Origin: Dryocola sp031988645
GTDB taxonomy: Bacteria; Pseudomonadota; Gammaproteobacteria; Enterobacterales; Enterobacteriaceae
Length of the DNA: 64,000 bases
NCBI RefSeq assembly: GCF_051307045.1
Contig: NZ_CP150452.1
Location: forward strand, 1,736,001-1,800,000
Direction: 5' to 3'
Part shown: positions 28,610 through 36,857 of the stretch, one piece after another
How positions within the stretch are numbered: the stretch's first letter is position 1
Layout: each line of letters starts with the position of its first letter
The notes under the pieces: generated by a model
What the model was told of the DNA's origin: nothing
The model's database searches: none
Seen by the model: the letters and a program-made list of their open reading frames with translations, nothing else
Translations under genes and position numbers: made by a program

Positions 28610-28994
28610 TATTCACGTAATCCTCAGTAACACCCCGGGTTCGCTCGCCCTGCTCGGCAATGTGCTGGGCATCAGCGGTATTGGCCTTGAAGGAGGAGGC
28701 GTGTTTTCAACGCCGGAAGCCGGGCACGCGCATTTTCTTGTTGAAGACGGTGAGAAAGCCCGTAAGGTTCTGACTGCTGCGGGCTTTGACGTCAGAAATC
28801 TGTGCCGCCCTTTGATAAGAAAACTGTCTCAGGAACGCCCGGGAGAGCTGGGGGAAATCGCTGACACAATCGCCCGGCATGGTATTAACATTCTGGTACA
28901 GTACAGCGATCACAGTAACCGACTTATTCTGCTTACGGATGATGATACCCGGGCCGCGGAAGCCACACGAAAATGGGCAATAGCCACTGAATGA
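28602..28994 (+). CDS. ACT-domain amino-acid-binding protein
   Basis: 130 residues with two ACT-like repeats: YDIHVILSNTPGSLALLGNVLGISGIGLEGGGVF and SQERPGELGEIADTIARHGINILVQYSDHSNRLILLTDD. ACT domains bind amino acids or other small ligands and normally regulate a partner. With no enzyme attached, this is a stand-alone sensor. Its start overlaps the preceding gene by 8 bp and its stop overlaps the ArsR gene by 4 bp (ATGA). A longer open frame from 28458 runs through the upstream gene and is not real. Confidence 0.75.
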   Translation: MYDIHVILSNTPGSLALLGNVLGISGIGLEGGGVFSTPEAGHAHFLVEDGEKARKVLTAAGFDVRNLCRPLIRKLSQERPGELGEIADTIARHGINILVQYSDHSNRLILLTDDDTRAAEATRKWAIATE

Positions 28995-29701
28995 ACTTTC
29001 TAAAAACCGAATGCGACAGTGAGCCGGAAGATTCTCTTGAAAAATATATGTCGCTGGTCGCTTCTGCCATATCTGACCCGTCAAGGGTCAGTATTCTGTG
29101 CGCCCTGATGGATGGGCGCGCGTGGACAGCGACCGAACTCAGCGCGGTAGCGGGCATTGCCGCATCCACGACCAGCGGACATCTTACCCGGCTTCTTAAC
29201 AACGGGCTGGTTATCTGCCTGACGCAAGGGCGGCACCGCTATTACAGCCTTGCGGGACAACATATCGCCGGGCTGCTGGAAAACCTGATGGGGGTTTCCA
29301 TGCATGTCTTCACTTCCCCTGCGCCCCGGACGCCGACATATCTGCGTTACGCACGTACCTGTTATGACCATTTGGCAGGAGAACTCGCTGTAAATATTTA
29401 CGAGTTTATGCTGCAGGAAAAATGGCTTGAGGCTGACGGCGCTGCGCTGACGGCGGCCGGAAAATCCCATTTTCAGAACCTTGGCGCAGTGCTTGCGCCA
29501 CGTCCGCGCCGCAGGGCCTGCCGTGCATGCCTCGACTGGAGCGAAAGACGCTTCCATCTTGGAGGAGATGCAGGTTCGGCGCTGATGACGCTTTTTCTGC
29601 AGAAAGGATGGATAAACTGCACGCAGGGATATCGTGAAGTGACCGTGACCGACAGTGGCAAAGCTGCCCTGTGTCGCCAGTTCGGTTTGAATCTGACCTG
29701 A
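28991..29701 (+). CDS. ArsR-family winged-helix regulator with C-terminal extension
   Basis: 236 residues, about twice a minimal ArsR protein. The winged helix is at about 20-95 (ISDPSRVSILCALMDGRAWTATELSAVAGIAASTTSGHLTRLLNNGLV). The C-terminal half contains a CRACLDWSERRFHLGG segment with a CxxC and a second basic helix-turn region ending GWINCTQGYREVTVTDSGKAALC. This layout is known in ArsR proteins next to ABM or NIPSNAP genes. It closes the 28286-29701 operon and probably autoregulates it. No metal site of classic ArsR (CVCDL) is present. Confidence 0.8.
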   Translation: MNFLKTECDSEPEDSLEKYMSLVASAISDPSRVSILCALMDGRAWTATELSAVAGIAASTTSGHLTRLLNNGLVICLTQGRHRYYSLAGQHIAGLLENLMGVSMHVFTSPAPRTPTYLRYARTCYDHLAGELAVNIYEFMLQEKWLEADGAALTAAGKSHFQNLGAVLAPRPRRRACRACLDWSERRFHLGGDAGSALMTLFLQKGWINCTQGYREVTVTDSGKAALCRQFGLNLT

Positions 29702-30010
29702 CCACGGATGTTTTCAACGCAGTTTTAGCGCTGAGATTGGTTTGCCTTGTTGCACAGGCTTATTGGCCGGGACCAGCTTTTGCGCCAGATAACCAGTTTC
29801 CCGTTAATTAAACCACGCTGATTTTATTCATGCTTACATCGTTGCCTGACTGCCTCTGCATAACTGAAGGCAATGCGATATGGCAGACCTTACGCCTTTT
29901 GGGCATGTCGGTTTGGTGCCAGGAGCGGAAGTTAAAAACCACCAAATGCGTAGCGCATTGCTGAGCCGCCATACGGGCAGGCAGCTTTTTCGCCAGAGAA
30001 GGAACTGTCG
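29702..30010. other. intergenic stretch with a degenerate repeat
   Basis: 309 bp. A 68-codon minus-strand frame here has no family features. The stretch carries one copy of a GTGCCAGGAGCGGAA motif at about 29921-29937 that recurs, more or less degenerate, at 30900 and 31883. Otherwise nothing recognisable. Confidence 0.4.
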
Positions 30011-30355
30011 TCATGAGGATAGAATATCTGAACGATCGCCTCGTGTTGTCGGGTGAGAGATTACAATAAATTCTACGGAAGATTGTCCGTCATTTCTGGC
30101 TTGATGCTTTATCCCCGGCGGAATTTCTAATCCCTGGTGGGCCCTGATTTCATGTTTGTTACCATCAAGCTCCATCGTCAGGACACCCTGAAGCACAAAG
30201 AAGAACTGTCTGGAAACGGAGTGAAAGTGTCGTTTTTCGTGAGTGCCGGAAGGCATTTTTTCGTGAATAATTAACATGTCCGAGCGGTTTAACAGATACC
30301 AACCGTCACAATTATCACCCCAGACATAATGCTCTGCATTGTCCTTTGAAATCAT
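30011..30355 (-). CDS. cupin-domain protein
   Basis: 114 residues from the ATG at 30355, which has AGGAGAAAGG upstream. Single cupin barrel: motif 1 HEKRHFHSVSRQFFFVLQGVLTMEL (metal-ligand His pair and Glu-like Gln) and motif 2 GLEIPPGIKHQARN. Probably a metal-dependent small-molecule isomerase, dioxygenase or storage-like sensor; substrate unknown. Divergent from the decayed fosA copy, with only 70 bp between starts. Confidence 0.75.
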   Translation of the reverse strand: MISKDNAEHYVWGDNCDGWYLLNRSDMLIIHEKMPSGTHEKRHFHSVSRQFFFVLQGVLTMELDGNKHEIRAHQGLEIPPGIKHQARNDGQSSVEFIVISHPTTRGDRSDILSS

Positions 30356-30425
30356 CGCCTTTCTCCTGTTTAAACGTGTATGCTTTTCGCTCATGGCTGC
30401 CCATATTCTGCAGAAGAGGTTTCGC

Positions 30426-30811
30426 ATGCTAAGTGGATTGAATCACATAACCATTGCAGTCAGTGATATTTCAAGAAGTTTTGATTTTTACGTCAACACG
30501 CCTGGCTTTACGCTTAAGGCCAGAGGGGCTACAGGGGCTTACCTTTAGCTGTGTCTTTCTGCTGATGTTATTGCTTCGTATGAAAATTACACTCACTACG
30601 CCTTCAGCATCGGTAGCGAAGACTTTGATGCATTTGCTACTCACCTGAAATCAACGGGCGTGACAGAGTGGAAAACAAATAAGAGTGAAGAAAAATCTAT
30701 CTCCTTCCTGGATCTGATAGGCATAAGCTGGAAATTCATGATGGCGATTTGGATAGCCGCCTCAGTGCCTGTATGAAACATCCTTATGAAAGAATGGTAC
30801 TGTTCTGGTAA
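30426..30811 (+). pseudogene. decayed fosA-type gene copy
   Basis: The start MLSGLNHITIAVSDIS and several later segments (HYAFSIGSEDFDAFATHLKSTGVTEWKTNKSE) match the intact gene at 37875-38273. Three lesions are visible against that copy: a 15-bp in-frame deletion of the SSGNL region, TGG to TAG giving a stop at about 30546-30548, and a 1-bp deletion after FLDL near 30714. The lesions do not lie at GGCC and are several, so this is true decay rather than a sequencing problem. The two copies lie 7.4 kb apart in direct orientation. Confidence 0.85.
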
Positions 30812-31056
30812 TGGTCTGATGCTCCAATTAGCCAGAAAAATTTTTGCTCTGTATCAGTGCCTTGTACATGTGACTTTTGATGTTTTTTGCAACTAAAGAT
30901 CCGCTCTGTGCCAGAAGCGGACGTTGCTGACCCTTAGGTGCTATTGTCAATCAGAGTCGAACACATACCGTAAAACATCGATTGGCTACGCATTCGCAGA
31001 AATGCAGCCGTTCGAAGTTATTTTTCCTCTTGCAGAACTATCAGAACATTACATTA
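30812..31056. other. intergenic stretch with hairpin repeat
   Basis: Contains TCCGCT-CTGTGCCAGA-AGCGGA at about 30900-30921, a 6-bp-stem hairpin that is the best preserved copy of a short repeat also seen at 29921 and 31883. No gene found. Confidence 0.4.
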
Positions 31057-31638
31057 TTAATTTCGTTTCACCTCGTATTGCAGGCACACTACGCCCGACG
31101 AGAAAACTTTACTATTCACCAGCCTGAGTGAGGTTCTGTCTTTTATGTTTTTAAACAAGGGAATGCCTTGCCCCAGCAGAATCGGATTGACGAATAGCCA
31201 ATACTCATCGATAAGGTTTTCCGCCATTAGCGCGTGAGTCGCTGAGGGACTGCCAAACATTAAGATTTCGCTGCCCGCGCTATGCCTGAGCTTGTTGATT
31301 TCGTCGCTTAAATTGCTGCTGATAATTTGCGTATTAGGGTGATTTTTTTCCAACAGGGTTTTCGACAACACCACTTTGTGGGCAGATTTATACCAACGCG
31401 AATGCGCATGGTCATGCGGACTGGCGTCAGGCTTATCGGCAGCAGTTGGCCAGTACGACTCCATCATCTGGTAGGTGGTGCGCCCATATAAGGCGGTATC
31501 GGTCTGCTGAATCCGCTGCTCCACGTATTCAAACAAGTCGGGGCTTATGCTTATCCAGGCCAGACCCGCCGGGCCCTCAGCGGTAGTAGCGACAAAGCCA
31601 TCCAGCGACACATGGACAAATGAAACTATTTTTCTCAT
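31057..31638 (-). CDS. dihydrofolate-reductase-like (RibD C-terminal domain) protein
   Basis: 193 residues. Matches the RibD_C/YyaP-type family: KIVSFVHVSLDGFVATTAEGPAGLAW, ALYGRTTYQMMESYWP, KVVLSKTLL, SEILMFGSPSATHALMAENLIDEYWLFVNPILLGQGIPLF. NAD(P)H-dependent reductase of pterin-like or unknown substrates. Start chosen at the ATG at 31638 (MRKIVSF); a TTG 18 bp upstream is possible. It is followed by 245 bp with no gene up to the fosA pseudogene. Confidence 0.8.
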   Translation of the reverse strand: MRKIVSFVHVSLDGFVATTAEGPAGLAWISISPDLFEYVEQRIQQTDTALYGRTTYQMMESYWPTAADKPDASPHDHAHSRWYKSAHKVVLSKTLLEKNHPNTQIISSNLSDEINKLRHSAGSEILMFGSPSATHALMAENLIDEYWLFVNPILLGQGIPLFKNIKDRTSLRLVNSKVFSSGVVCLQYEVKRN

Positions 31639-31652
31639 GATTTTCTCTTTGA

Positions 31653-31823
31653 TCAAGTTTTGATTACATAGCCTGCGAGGTGTGCCTGGGTTCGGGTCCC
31701 GCCTTCAATCGCACCAATTTTATCCAACGCCATCCTGCGTGCTTCCGCATCAGGAATGAAGTATAAATCCTGTTACCAATACTGTTCTGGAACAGCGCCT
31801 GTTGGATACTCGACCCTGATTTG
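31653..31823 (-). pseudogene. C-terminal gene remnant of unknown family
   Basis: The frame reads QIRVEYPTGAVPEQYW, then a stop, then QDLYFIPDAEARRMALDKI and GAIEGGTRTQAHLAGYVIKT before TGA. The peptide looks protein-like on both sides of the internal stop, but no start or upstream domain remains. It could be the tail of a degraded enzyme or regulator gene. Low confidence. Confidence 0.35.
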
Positions 31824-31949
31824 TGTGATAAGCGCCAACTTCTGCTCTTCGCACAAAGCGGACCTCCCGGTTGTCCGCTGTGTGCCAGAAGCATTCACTG
31901 ACTCCTTCATGATGGCTTGCCGGGACTATCCTTTGAGGAGTGAGTGCGT

Positions 31950-32423
31950 TTAAAGACGATTTGGGCGCGTTGCGAAGAAGACCACTGCTGCTCCGATAGC
32001 AACGATGAGCGTATCTTCAATCAGGCCACTTCTGGTCTGCCCCATCTCTTCCATGGCCTTTTTGCGTGCCGCAAGCGTGACATAGGCAAGTGGCACGGCG
32101 GCAGAGATAGCGATTGCTGCCCCGGTTTTTTCTTTTCCGCCGGGAGCCAACGCGGCACCCGCAATCCCTGCACTCGCCGTGCGTGCTGCCAGGCCCAAAA
32201 ACACGGTGCGGTCTGGCGCTGACTTCATCTTGTCGCCAAAGAGTTCACCTACACCCATCGCTAACGCGCCGAATTTGAATAGCGGATGGTCCAGCAGTAA
32301 AAGGCGGCCCGATGTGTCGCGCCCGCTAATGCGCGCTGCAGCGATGGCCGCCATCGGCGTCATGGAACGGCAGCTGGCGACAAGGCCAATTAATGCGGAA
32401 TAAACAAACTCAGTTATTTTCAT
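31950..32423 (-). CDS. DUF4126 membrane protein
   Basis: 157 residues with four to five hydrophobic segments: ALIGLVASCRSMTPMAAIAAARISG at the N-terminus, AARTASAGIAGAALAPGGKEKTGAAIAISAAVPLAYVTLA in the middle and LIVAIGAAVVFFATRP at the end. This pattern is typical of DUF4126. Function unknown. TTG/ATG choice is clear: ATG at 32423 with CCGGAGAT upstream. It is a single gene flanked by low-content DNA. Confidence 0.7.
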   Translation of the reverse strand: MKITEFVYSALIGLVASCRSMTPMAAIAAARISGRDTSGRLLLLDHPLFKFGALAMGVGELFGDKMKSAPDRTVFLGLAARTASAGIAGAALAPGGKEKTGAAIAISAAVPLAYVTLAARKKAMEEMGQTRSGLIEDTLIVAIGAAVVFFATRPNRL

Positions 32424-32926
32424 TAATTATCTCCGGAATAAATAAAAGTTTTTTATGCTTTAAGCTTTATTGGTGGTAAGCCAGGAATACTCTGTTTAAT
32501 TAACGCATTTACACGGTCACGTTATTTAAGCGCTTTTCATCTGAGCACTGGGATGCATGATCGCTGCAATAGTCAGTATAGATGAACGGCTTGAGACAGC
32601 AGAAATGACGGAAGCGGGAGGTTGAAGAATGCGGACCGCACTTAATTGCCGGGCCAAACCTCAGCGATAATCGTCCGGGAGTATAGCCGTCAAGACGAGC
32701 GGCTACGTGATTACTCCATTAATTGGCATACTGTTCACCAGGAAGAATTCATGCCGAACGTCCGCTCTTCGCCAATAGCAGATCGTGCATCTACGTCCGG
32801 CTGCTTATCGTTTCCTTATAGCTACGTTGATACATTCTGGCTTGATGCTTCTCAGGTTCGGGCACCTGAACCCAAAACCGCAAGCGAGCGTGACGGCGCA
32901 GCTCAGGTGGCTCGTAAATACGGTGT
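32424..32926. other. intergenic region, no recognisable gene
   Basis: 503 bp. Short open frames exist but none shows a conserved motif or a good ribosome site. The sequence looks like eroded former coding DNA. It holds the promoter of the DUF4126 gene and the end of the CGNR regulator gene. Confidence 0.5.
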
Positions 32927-33512
32927 TCAGCTCTGTTCAGGTTTTTTCCTTGAGCGAAACGCCGCCACTTTCATACGATTGCCGCAGGTAGCCATACTGC
33001 ACCAGCGGCGGCGATGCGATTTACTCAGGTCGTGGAAGAGGAGAATACAGTCATGAGCCTCACACTGGCGGACGAATTCGAATTTATCGCTGGTGATGAG
33101 ATTTACCAGAGCATCGGCGACCGGCCACAGCAGGCTTGCCGGACTGCCGTCTCTTTGATGAACGTCGACCCGAAATTGCTGAGCGTCGTTATCCCATCTC
33201 AGCTTCCTCACAGGGCGGCCCGTCTCAAGTACCTGATTGACAACCGTAAGATCTGCTGTCTTGCCGTTCAGCGCGGCGTTCACCACGGCCCTGGAGGCGT
33301 CACGAAGCTGACGGGGCCTCTGCCAGCAGCCCGGGCGGCGTTTCAGTACTGCCAGATAATACACCCGCCAGCGTAAGCCAGTTTAATACGCTGCGATCGT
33401 CGTGCAGGCTGTCATGCAGTTCCTCACCTGCCCGGTATTCACTGTTGATGAAATCCAGCGCCAGGTTGTCAGCCAGGAAGGGAGCTTCAGAAGCAATACT
33501 GTTAGGGTTCAT
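32927..33512 (-). CDS. CGNR zinc-finger / ABATE-domain transcriptional regulator (apparent frameshift)
   Basis: After correcting one base: 194 residues. The N-terminal ABATE-type domain (LADNLALDFINSEYRAGEELHDSLHDDRSVLNWL) is followed by the C-terminal CGNR zinc finger (CEAHDCILLFHDLSKSHRRRWCSMATCGNRMKVAAFRSRKK), which has the CX5C...CX4C type spacing typical of this stress-response regulator family. The frame breaks at 33313-33318 (GGGGCC, one G/C too many); correction gives LLAEARQLRDASRAVVNAAL. It is divergent from an alpha/beta-hydrolase gene and surrounded by GGTAACC repeats that look like its operator. Confidence 0.8.
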
Positions 33513-33517
33513 ATTTA

Positions 33518-33592
33518 TTGGTAACCGATAAAATAATATTGACAGGTTACCAAAATTCCTCGTAACCTTCAAATTCAAAATTTACAGGTTAC
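33518..33592. promoter_or_regulatory. operator repeats between the CGNR regulator and hydrolase genes
   Basis: Two nested inverted repeats: TTGGTAACC (33518-33526) with GGTTACCAA (33545-33553), and GTAACCT (33562-33568) with AGGTTAC (33586-33592). A perfect TTGACA -35 element sits at 33539-33544 between the first pair, reading toward the hydrolase. Four copies of one half-site around a divergent promoter strongly suggest binding by the adjacent regulator. Confidence 0.6.
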
Positions 33593-33604
33593 AGGGGTGC
33601 CGTC

Positions 33605-34552
33605 ATGACTTCTTCTCATCCAGGCTCAGCTTCAGAAAGTACGGTCTGCTTACCGGGTGCTGCCGGGCAATCTGCCGATTCGGCTTTTTTGGTTCATTAC
33701 CGCTACGAGCAGGTTGATAACGTGAAGGTGTTTTACCGTGAGGCAGGCAGACCCGATGCTCCCACAATACTGCTGCTTCACGGCTTCGCCGCATCGTCGT
33801 TTATGTTCCGCGACCTTATTCCGCACCTTACCGGGCGTTACCACGTGATCGCCCCGGATTTGCCAGCATTCGGTTTTACCGAAGCCCCGGCAAGGGGTGA
33901 CTATGTCTACACCTTCAGCCAGATAGCGGAGACGATTGGCCAGTTCACCGAACAGCTCGGCCTTCATACCTACGCGCTCATGGTTCACGATTACGGCGCC
34001 CCGGTAGGCTGGCGTCTGGCGACAGCCCATCCGCAGCGGGTAACCGCCATCATTTCTCAGAACGGCAACGCCTATGAAGAAGGGCTGGGAGAGGGCTGGA
34101 CTCCTGTTCAGAAGTACTGGCGTGAACCTACTCAGCAAAACAGGGATGGCCTGCTCGACTTTCCCACACCAGCTTCTATTAAGTGGCAATACCTTGAGGG
34201 GGTTACCGATCCGAGCCTGGTTTCACCGGATGGGTATACGCTGGAGGGGCTGCGGATATTGCGGCCGGGCAATGCTGATATTCAGCTTGATTTGTTACTG
34301 GATTACGCTTCGAACGTGGCGATGTATCCCACTTTCCAGCGGTATTTCCGTGAGCATCAGCCACCTCTGCTGGCCGTGTGGGGAAAAAACGATCCGTTTT
34401 TCCTTCCCGCGGGTGCCGAGGCCTGGAGCCGCGACCTGCCCGAAGCAAATATTCACTTCTATGATACCGGACACTTCGCGCTCGAAACCCACGGTGAAGA
34501 AATCATTCCTGTCATTCGTAAGTTTCTGGACAAGAATATTGGGCAACATTGA
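33605..34552 (+). CDS. alpha/beta hydrolase (haloalkane dehalogenase / epoxide hydrolase type)
   Basis: 315 residues. Oxyanion motif LLHGFAASSFMFRDL, nucleophile elbow MVHDYGAPVGWRLA (Asp nucleophile, as in dehalogenases and epoxide hydrolases rather than Ser esterases), acid region WGKNDPFF and the catalytic His in DTGHFALETHGEE. A 30-residue N-terminal extension before VHYRYEQVDNVKVFYREAG is unusual but in frame. Divergent from the CGNR regulator and probably repressed or activated by it. Substrate unknown; detoxification of a xenobiotic is the simplest reading. Confidence 0.82.
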   Translation: MTSSHPGSASESTVCLPGAAGQSADSAFLVHYRYEQVDNVKVFYREAGRPDAPTILLLHGFAASSFMFRDLIPHLTGRYHVIAPDLPAFGFTEAPARGDYVYTFSQIAETIGQFTEQLGLHTYALMVHDYGAPVGWRLATAHPQRVTAIISQNGNAYEEGLGEGWTPVQKYWREPTQQNRDGLLDFPTPASIKWQYLEGVTDPSLVSPDGYTLEGLRILRPGNADIQLDLLLDYASNVAMYPTFQRYFREHQPPLLAVWGKNDPFFLPAGAEAWSRDLPEANIHFYDTGHFALETHGEEIIPVIRKFLDKNIGQH

Positions 34553-34666
34553 GGAGTTAAAAGATTGTCAGCACGGCTGCTCGGCCGCAAGTTGGAACCG
34601 AGTGCCCGCTGCTCGCGCATAACCAGCCTTATTTCTTCCGCTTCCACAGGACGGGCAGGGTGGCGC

Positions 34667-35557
34667 TCAACGGGAAGCGCCTCGCCCACCTTTGCGCAGT
34701 ACCGCAAGCAGTGCCTGAGCCGCCCGAGAAGACTTTCCGGCCGGCGAACAAACCAGACCAAACTCGCGGTGGATAGCCGGTATCAGTGGCGCCACGTGCA
34801 GGCCGCGCCGATCCTCGGGCAGCGTTGATTCGGGGACAAGCGCCACCCCCATGCCTTCGCGCACCAGCATGCAGGCGCTGATCCAGTCGCGTACCGTCAC
34901 CCGTATGTCCGACAGCTGCAGGCCTGCTTGTTCCATCAGGCTGTTTCCGTTCACCGCGCAGCCGCCGGTGGCGAGAATAAAAGGTTGGTCCGCCAGTTCC
35001 TCAAGCGTGATGCCGCGCGCCCTTGTACCTCTTCCGGACTCGTGATTGGCTGGCAGCACCGCTACCCATGCGTCCCGCCCCAGTATCACTTCCGCGCGGC
35101 CGGGTGCAGGATTCAGCACCACGCCCAGCTCGACGGTATCCGCGGCCAGCCACTCCTCCACTTCCTCGTCCGTACCTTCCAGCGCCACCAGCTCGATACC
35201 CGGATGCAGGCGCCGAAAGTCCCACAGCAGTCCGGGCAACAACGTCGAAATCACCGAGGGAAAGCTGGCCAGACGGATGCGCCCGCCGCTCAGGCCGCTG
35301 CTGTCGTCGGCCAGACGACGGATCTCATCCAGCTGCGCCAGCATAGCCCGCGCATGGCCGATCGCCTGCTCGCCAAGGGCCGTAACGCTGATAAGCCGCC
35401 GCTCACGGGTGAACACCTGAAACCCAAGTGAGGCTTCCAGCTGGGCGATAGCCTGGCTCGCGCCAGACTGAGTAATGCCCACGGCGTCGGCGGCCCGCGA
35501 GATATTGCCGGCATCGGCTACGGCTACCAGCAGGCGCCAGTGCAGAAGGTTCATCAT
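34667..35557 (-). CDS. LysR-family regulator of the adjacent GST gene
   Basis: 296 residues. HTH LLVAVADAGNISRAADAVGITQSGASQAIAQLEASLGFQVF at about 9-49; effector domain with LASFPSVISTLLPGLLWDF and GVVLNPAPG. Two adjacent ATG codons (35557, 35554) are possible starts. Divergent from a glutathione S-transferase gene with 130 bp between, which is the standard arrangement for a LysR and its target. Ligand unknown. Confidence 0.85.
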   Translation of the reverse strand: MMNLLHWRLLVAVADAGNISRAADAVGITQSGASQAIAQLEASLGFQVFTRERRLISVTALGEQAIGHARAMLAQLDEIRRLADDSSGLSGGRIRLASFPSVISTLLPGLLWDFRRLHPGIELVALEGTDEEVEEWLAADTVELGVVLNPAPGRAEVILGRDAWVAVLPANHESGRGTRARGITLEELADQPFILATGGCAVNGNSLMEQAGLQLSDIRVTVRDWISACMLVREGMGVALVPESTLPEDRRGLHVAPLIPAIHREFGLVCSPAGKSSRAAQALLAVLRKGGRGASR

Positions 35558-35687
35558 GATTATCAGTAGCTCAGCTAATACCTGTTATTTAGAACATTAA
35601 TTTTACAGATAACGCCGCCGTAAGCACAGTGTATTACGGCGCCCGACAAGCTGCCGCCCAACTGACTTTCAACTTTCCGGAGACTTT

Positions 35688-36293
35688 ATGAAGCTGTATT
35701 ACGCCCCTCATACCTGCTCGCTGTCGCCACACATCGTGCTGCGCGAACTCGACCTGAAGTTTGAGCTGGTCAAAGTGGACAACAAGACCCGGCTGACCGC
35801 CGATGGACACGACTTCCGCACCATTAACCCCAAGGGCTATGTCGCTGCGCTGGAGCTGGACGACGGGCAAATCCTGACCGAAGGACCGGCCATCGTGCAG
35901 TATCTGGCCGATCTCAAACCGGAAAGCGGGCTGGCGCCGCGGGCGGACAGCTGGACGCGGGTGCGTCTGCAGGAGTGGCTGAACTTTATCACCAGCGAAA
36001 TACACGCAGGCTCGGCGCCGTTGTTCAACGCCGCGCTGCCCGAGGAGGTCAAAGCGATTTTTCGTGAGAAGCTGTTCAGGCGGTTCGACCTTCTTCAGGA
36101 TACGCTCGCCGGACGGGAGTATCTGACGGGCGCTTCTTTCAGCGTTGCTGACGCCTACTTGTTCACCGTGCTGGGCTGGTGCAAATTTTTCTCCATTGAC
36201 CTTGATGGCTGGCCCGCGCTGTCGGCCTATATGACCCGTATTAACGCGCGACCTGCCGTGCAGGCCGCCTTGCATGCCGAAGCCACTCGGTAA
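35688..36293 (+). CDS. glutathione S-transferase, beta-class GstA-like
   Basis: 201 residues, the same as E. coli GstA. N-terminal thioredoxin-like domain MKLYYAPHTCSLSPHIVLREL with the Cys10 and Ser11 equivalents of beta-class enzymes, the cis-proline and glutathione-binding segment LTEGPAIVQYLADL, then an all-helical domain with SVADAYLFTVLGWCKF. Conjugates glutathione to electrophiles in the cytoplasm. Too divergent from E. coli GstA to call an orthologue. Good ribosome site (CCGGAGAC). Divergent LysR upstream. Confidence 0.88.
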   Translation: MKLYYAPHTCSLSPHIVLRELDLKFELVKVDNKTRLTADGHDFRTINPKGYVAALELDDGQILTEGPAIVQYLADLKPESGLAPRADSWTRVRLQEWLNFITSEIHAGSAPLFNAALPEEVKAIFREKLFRRFDLLQDTLAGREYLTGASFSVADAYLFTVLGWCKFFSIDLDGWPALSAYMTRINARPAVQAALHAEATR

Positions 36294-36315
36294 TAGCTGA
36301 AACGGCCATTGCGGT

Positions 36316-36735
36316 TCATTCTGACGGCTGGTTATGTACAGCCAGCTGTTCTGTCAGCCGCCGTATGTTTTCCTCGCAGGAAATCCCATCCGGTCGGTTT
36401 GCAATGCTGGCGATCAGATTCAGCAGCTCGGTCTTGCTCTCCTCCAGCTGTTTTTGCATCTGTTCGATCTCCGAGACGCGCGTTTTCAGCGACTCAATCA
36501 GCCCCTCGTGATCCCACTTTTTCTGTCGCTGCGGCAGAAAGCGGCGAATTTGCTCAAGTGAAAAGCCCGCCCGCTGCGCGTTAGCGATAATTTTCAGCAG
36601 GCCTGCCGCTTCCGCAGAATAATTTCGGTAACCGTTTGTCTGACGCGCGGCCGGGGCGAGCAGACCCTGCGCTTCGTAAAAGCGAATACGTGAGGGCGTA
36701 ATCCCCGTGGCTTTTGCCAGCTCTCCAATTCTCAT
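36316..36735 (-). CDS. MerR-family regulator
   Basis: 139 residues. MerR N-terminal HTH RIGELAKATGITPSRIRFYEAQGLLAPAARQTNGYRNYS at 2-40 and a coiled-coil dimerisation helix (SLKTRVSEIEQMQKQLEESKTELLNLIASIANRP). One cysteine near the end (ISCEENI) could act in sensing. Divergent from an NAD-binding epimerase-like gene whose promoter has the MerR-type 19-bp spacer. Ligand unknown. Confidence 0.88.
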   Translation of the reverse strand: MRIGELAKATGITPSRIRFYEAQGLLAPAARQTNGYRNYSAEAAGLLKIIANAQRAGFSLEQIRRFLPQRQKKWDHEGLIESLKTRVSEIEQMQKQLEESKTELLNLIASIANRPDGISCEENIRRLTEQLAVHNQPSE

Positions 36736-36752
36736 AGCCTTTACCCGCTCTC

Positions 36753-36783
36753 TTGACCTTAAAGTTAACTTTAATCTTATACT
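36753..36783 (+). promoter_or_regulatory. MerR-type promoter of the epimerase gene
   Basis: TTGACC (-35, 36753-36758) and TATACT (-10, 36778-36783) are separated by 19 bp, the over-long spacer that MerR proteins correct by DNA distortion. The spacer contains a 16-bp perfect palindrome TTAAAGTTAACTTTAA, the expected operator. It lies 75 bp upstream of the epimerase start and 18 bp from the merR-like start. Confidence 0.8.
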
Positions 36784-36857
36784 TTTCAGACGCCCGCTGT
36801 CTGCGCCGCACGCCGCAGCGTAACTCTTGCATTATCGAATAAAAGCGAGGAACTGAA

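Noticed and set aside
29808..30014. 68-codon minus-strand frame between the ArsR and cupin genes
   Set aside because: No domain, weak start, overlaps repeat motif.
30011..30427. Cupin gene starting at 30427 rather than 30355
   Set aside because: The extension overlaps the fosA-copy start, has no ribosome site and no conserved residues; ATG 30355 has AGGAGAAAGG upstream.
32646..33056. 136-codon plus-strand frame opposite the CGNR gene
   Set aside because: Runs against the zinc-finger coding sequence and shows no conserved motif.
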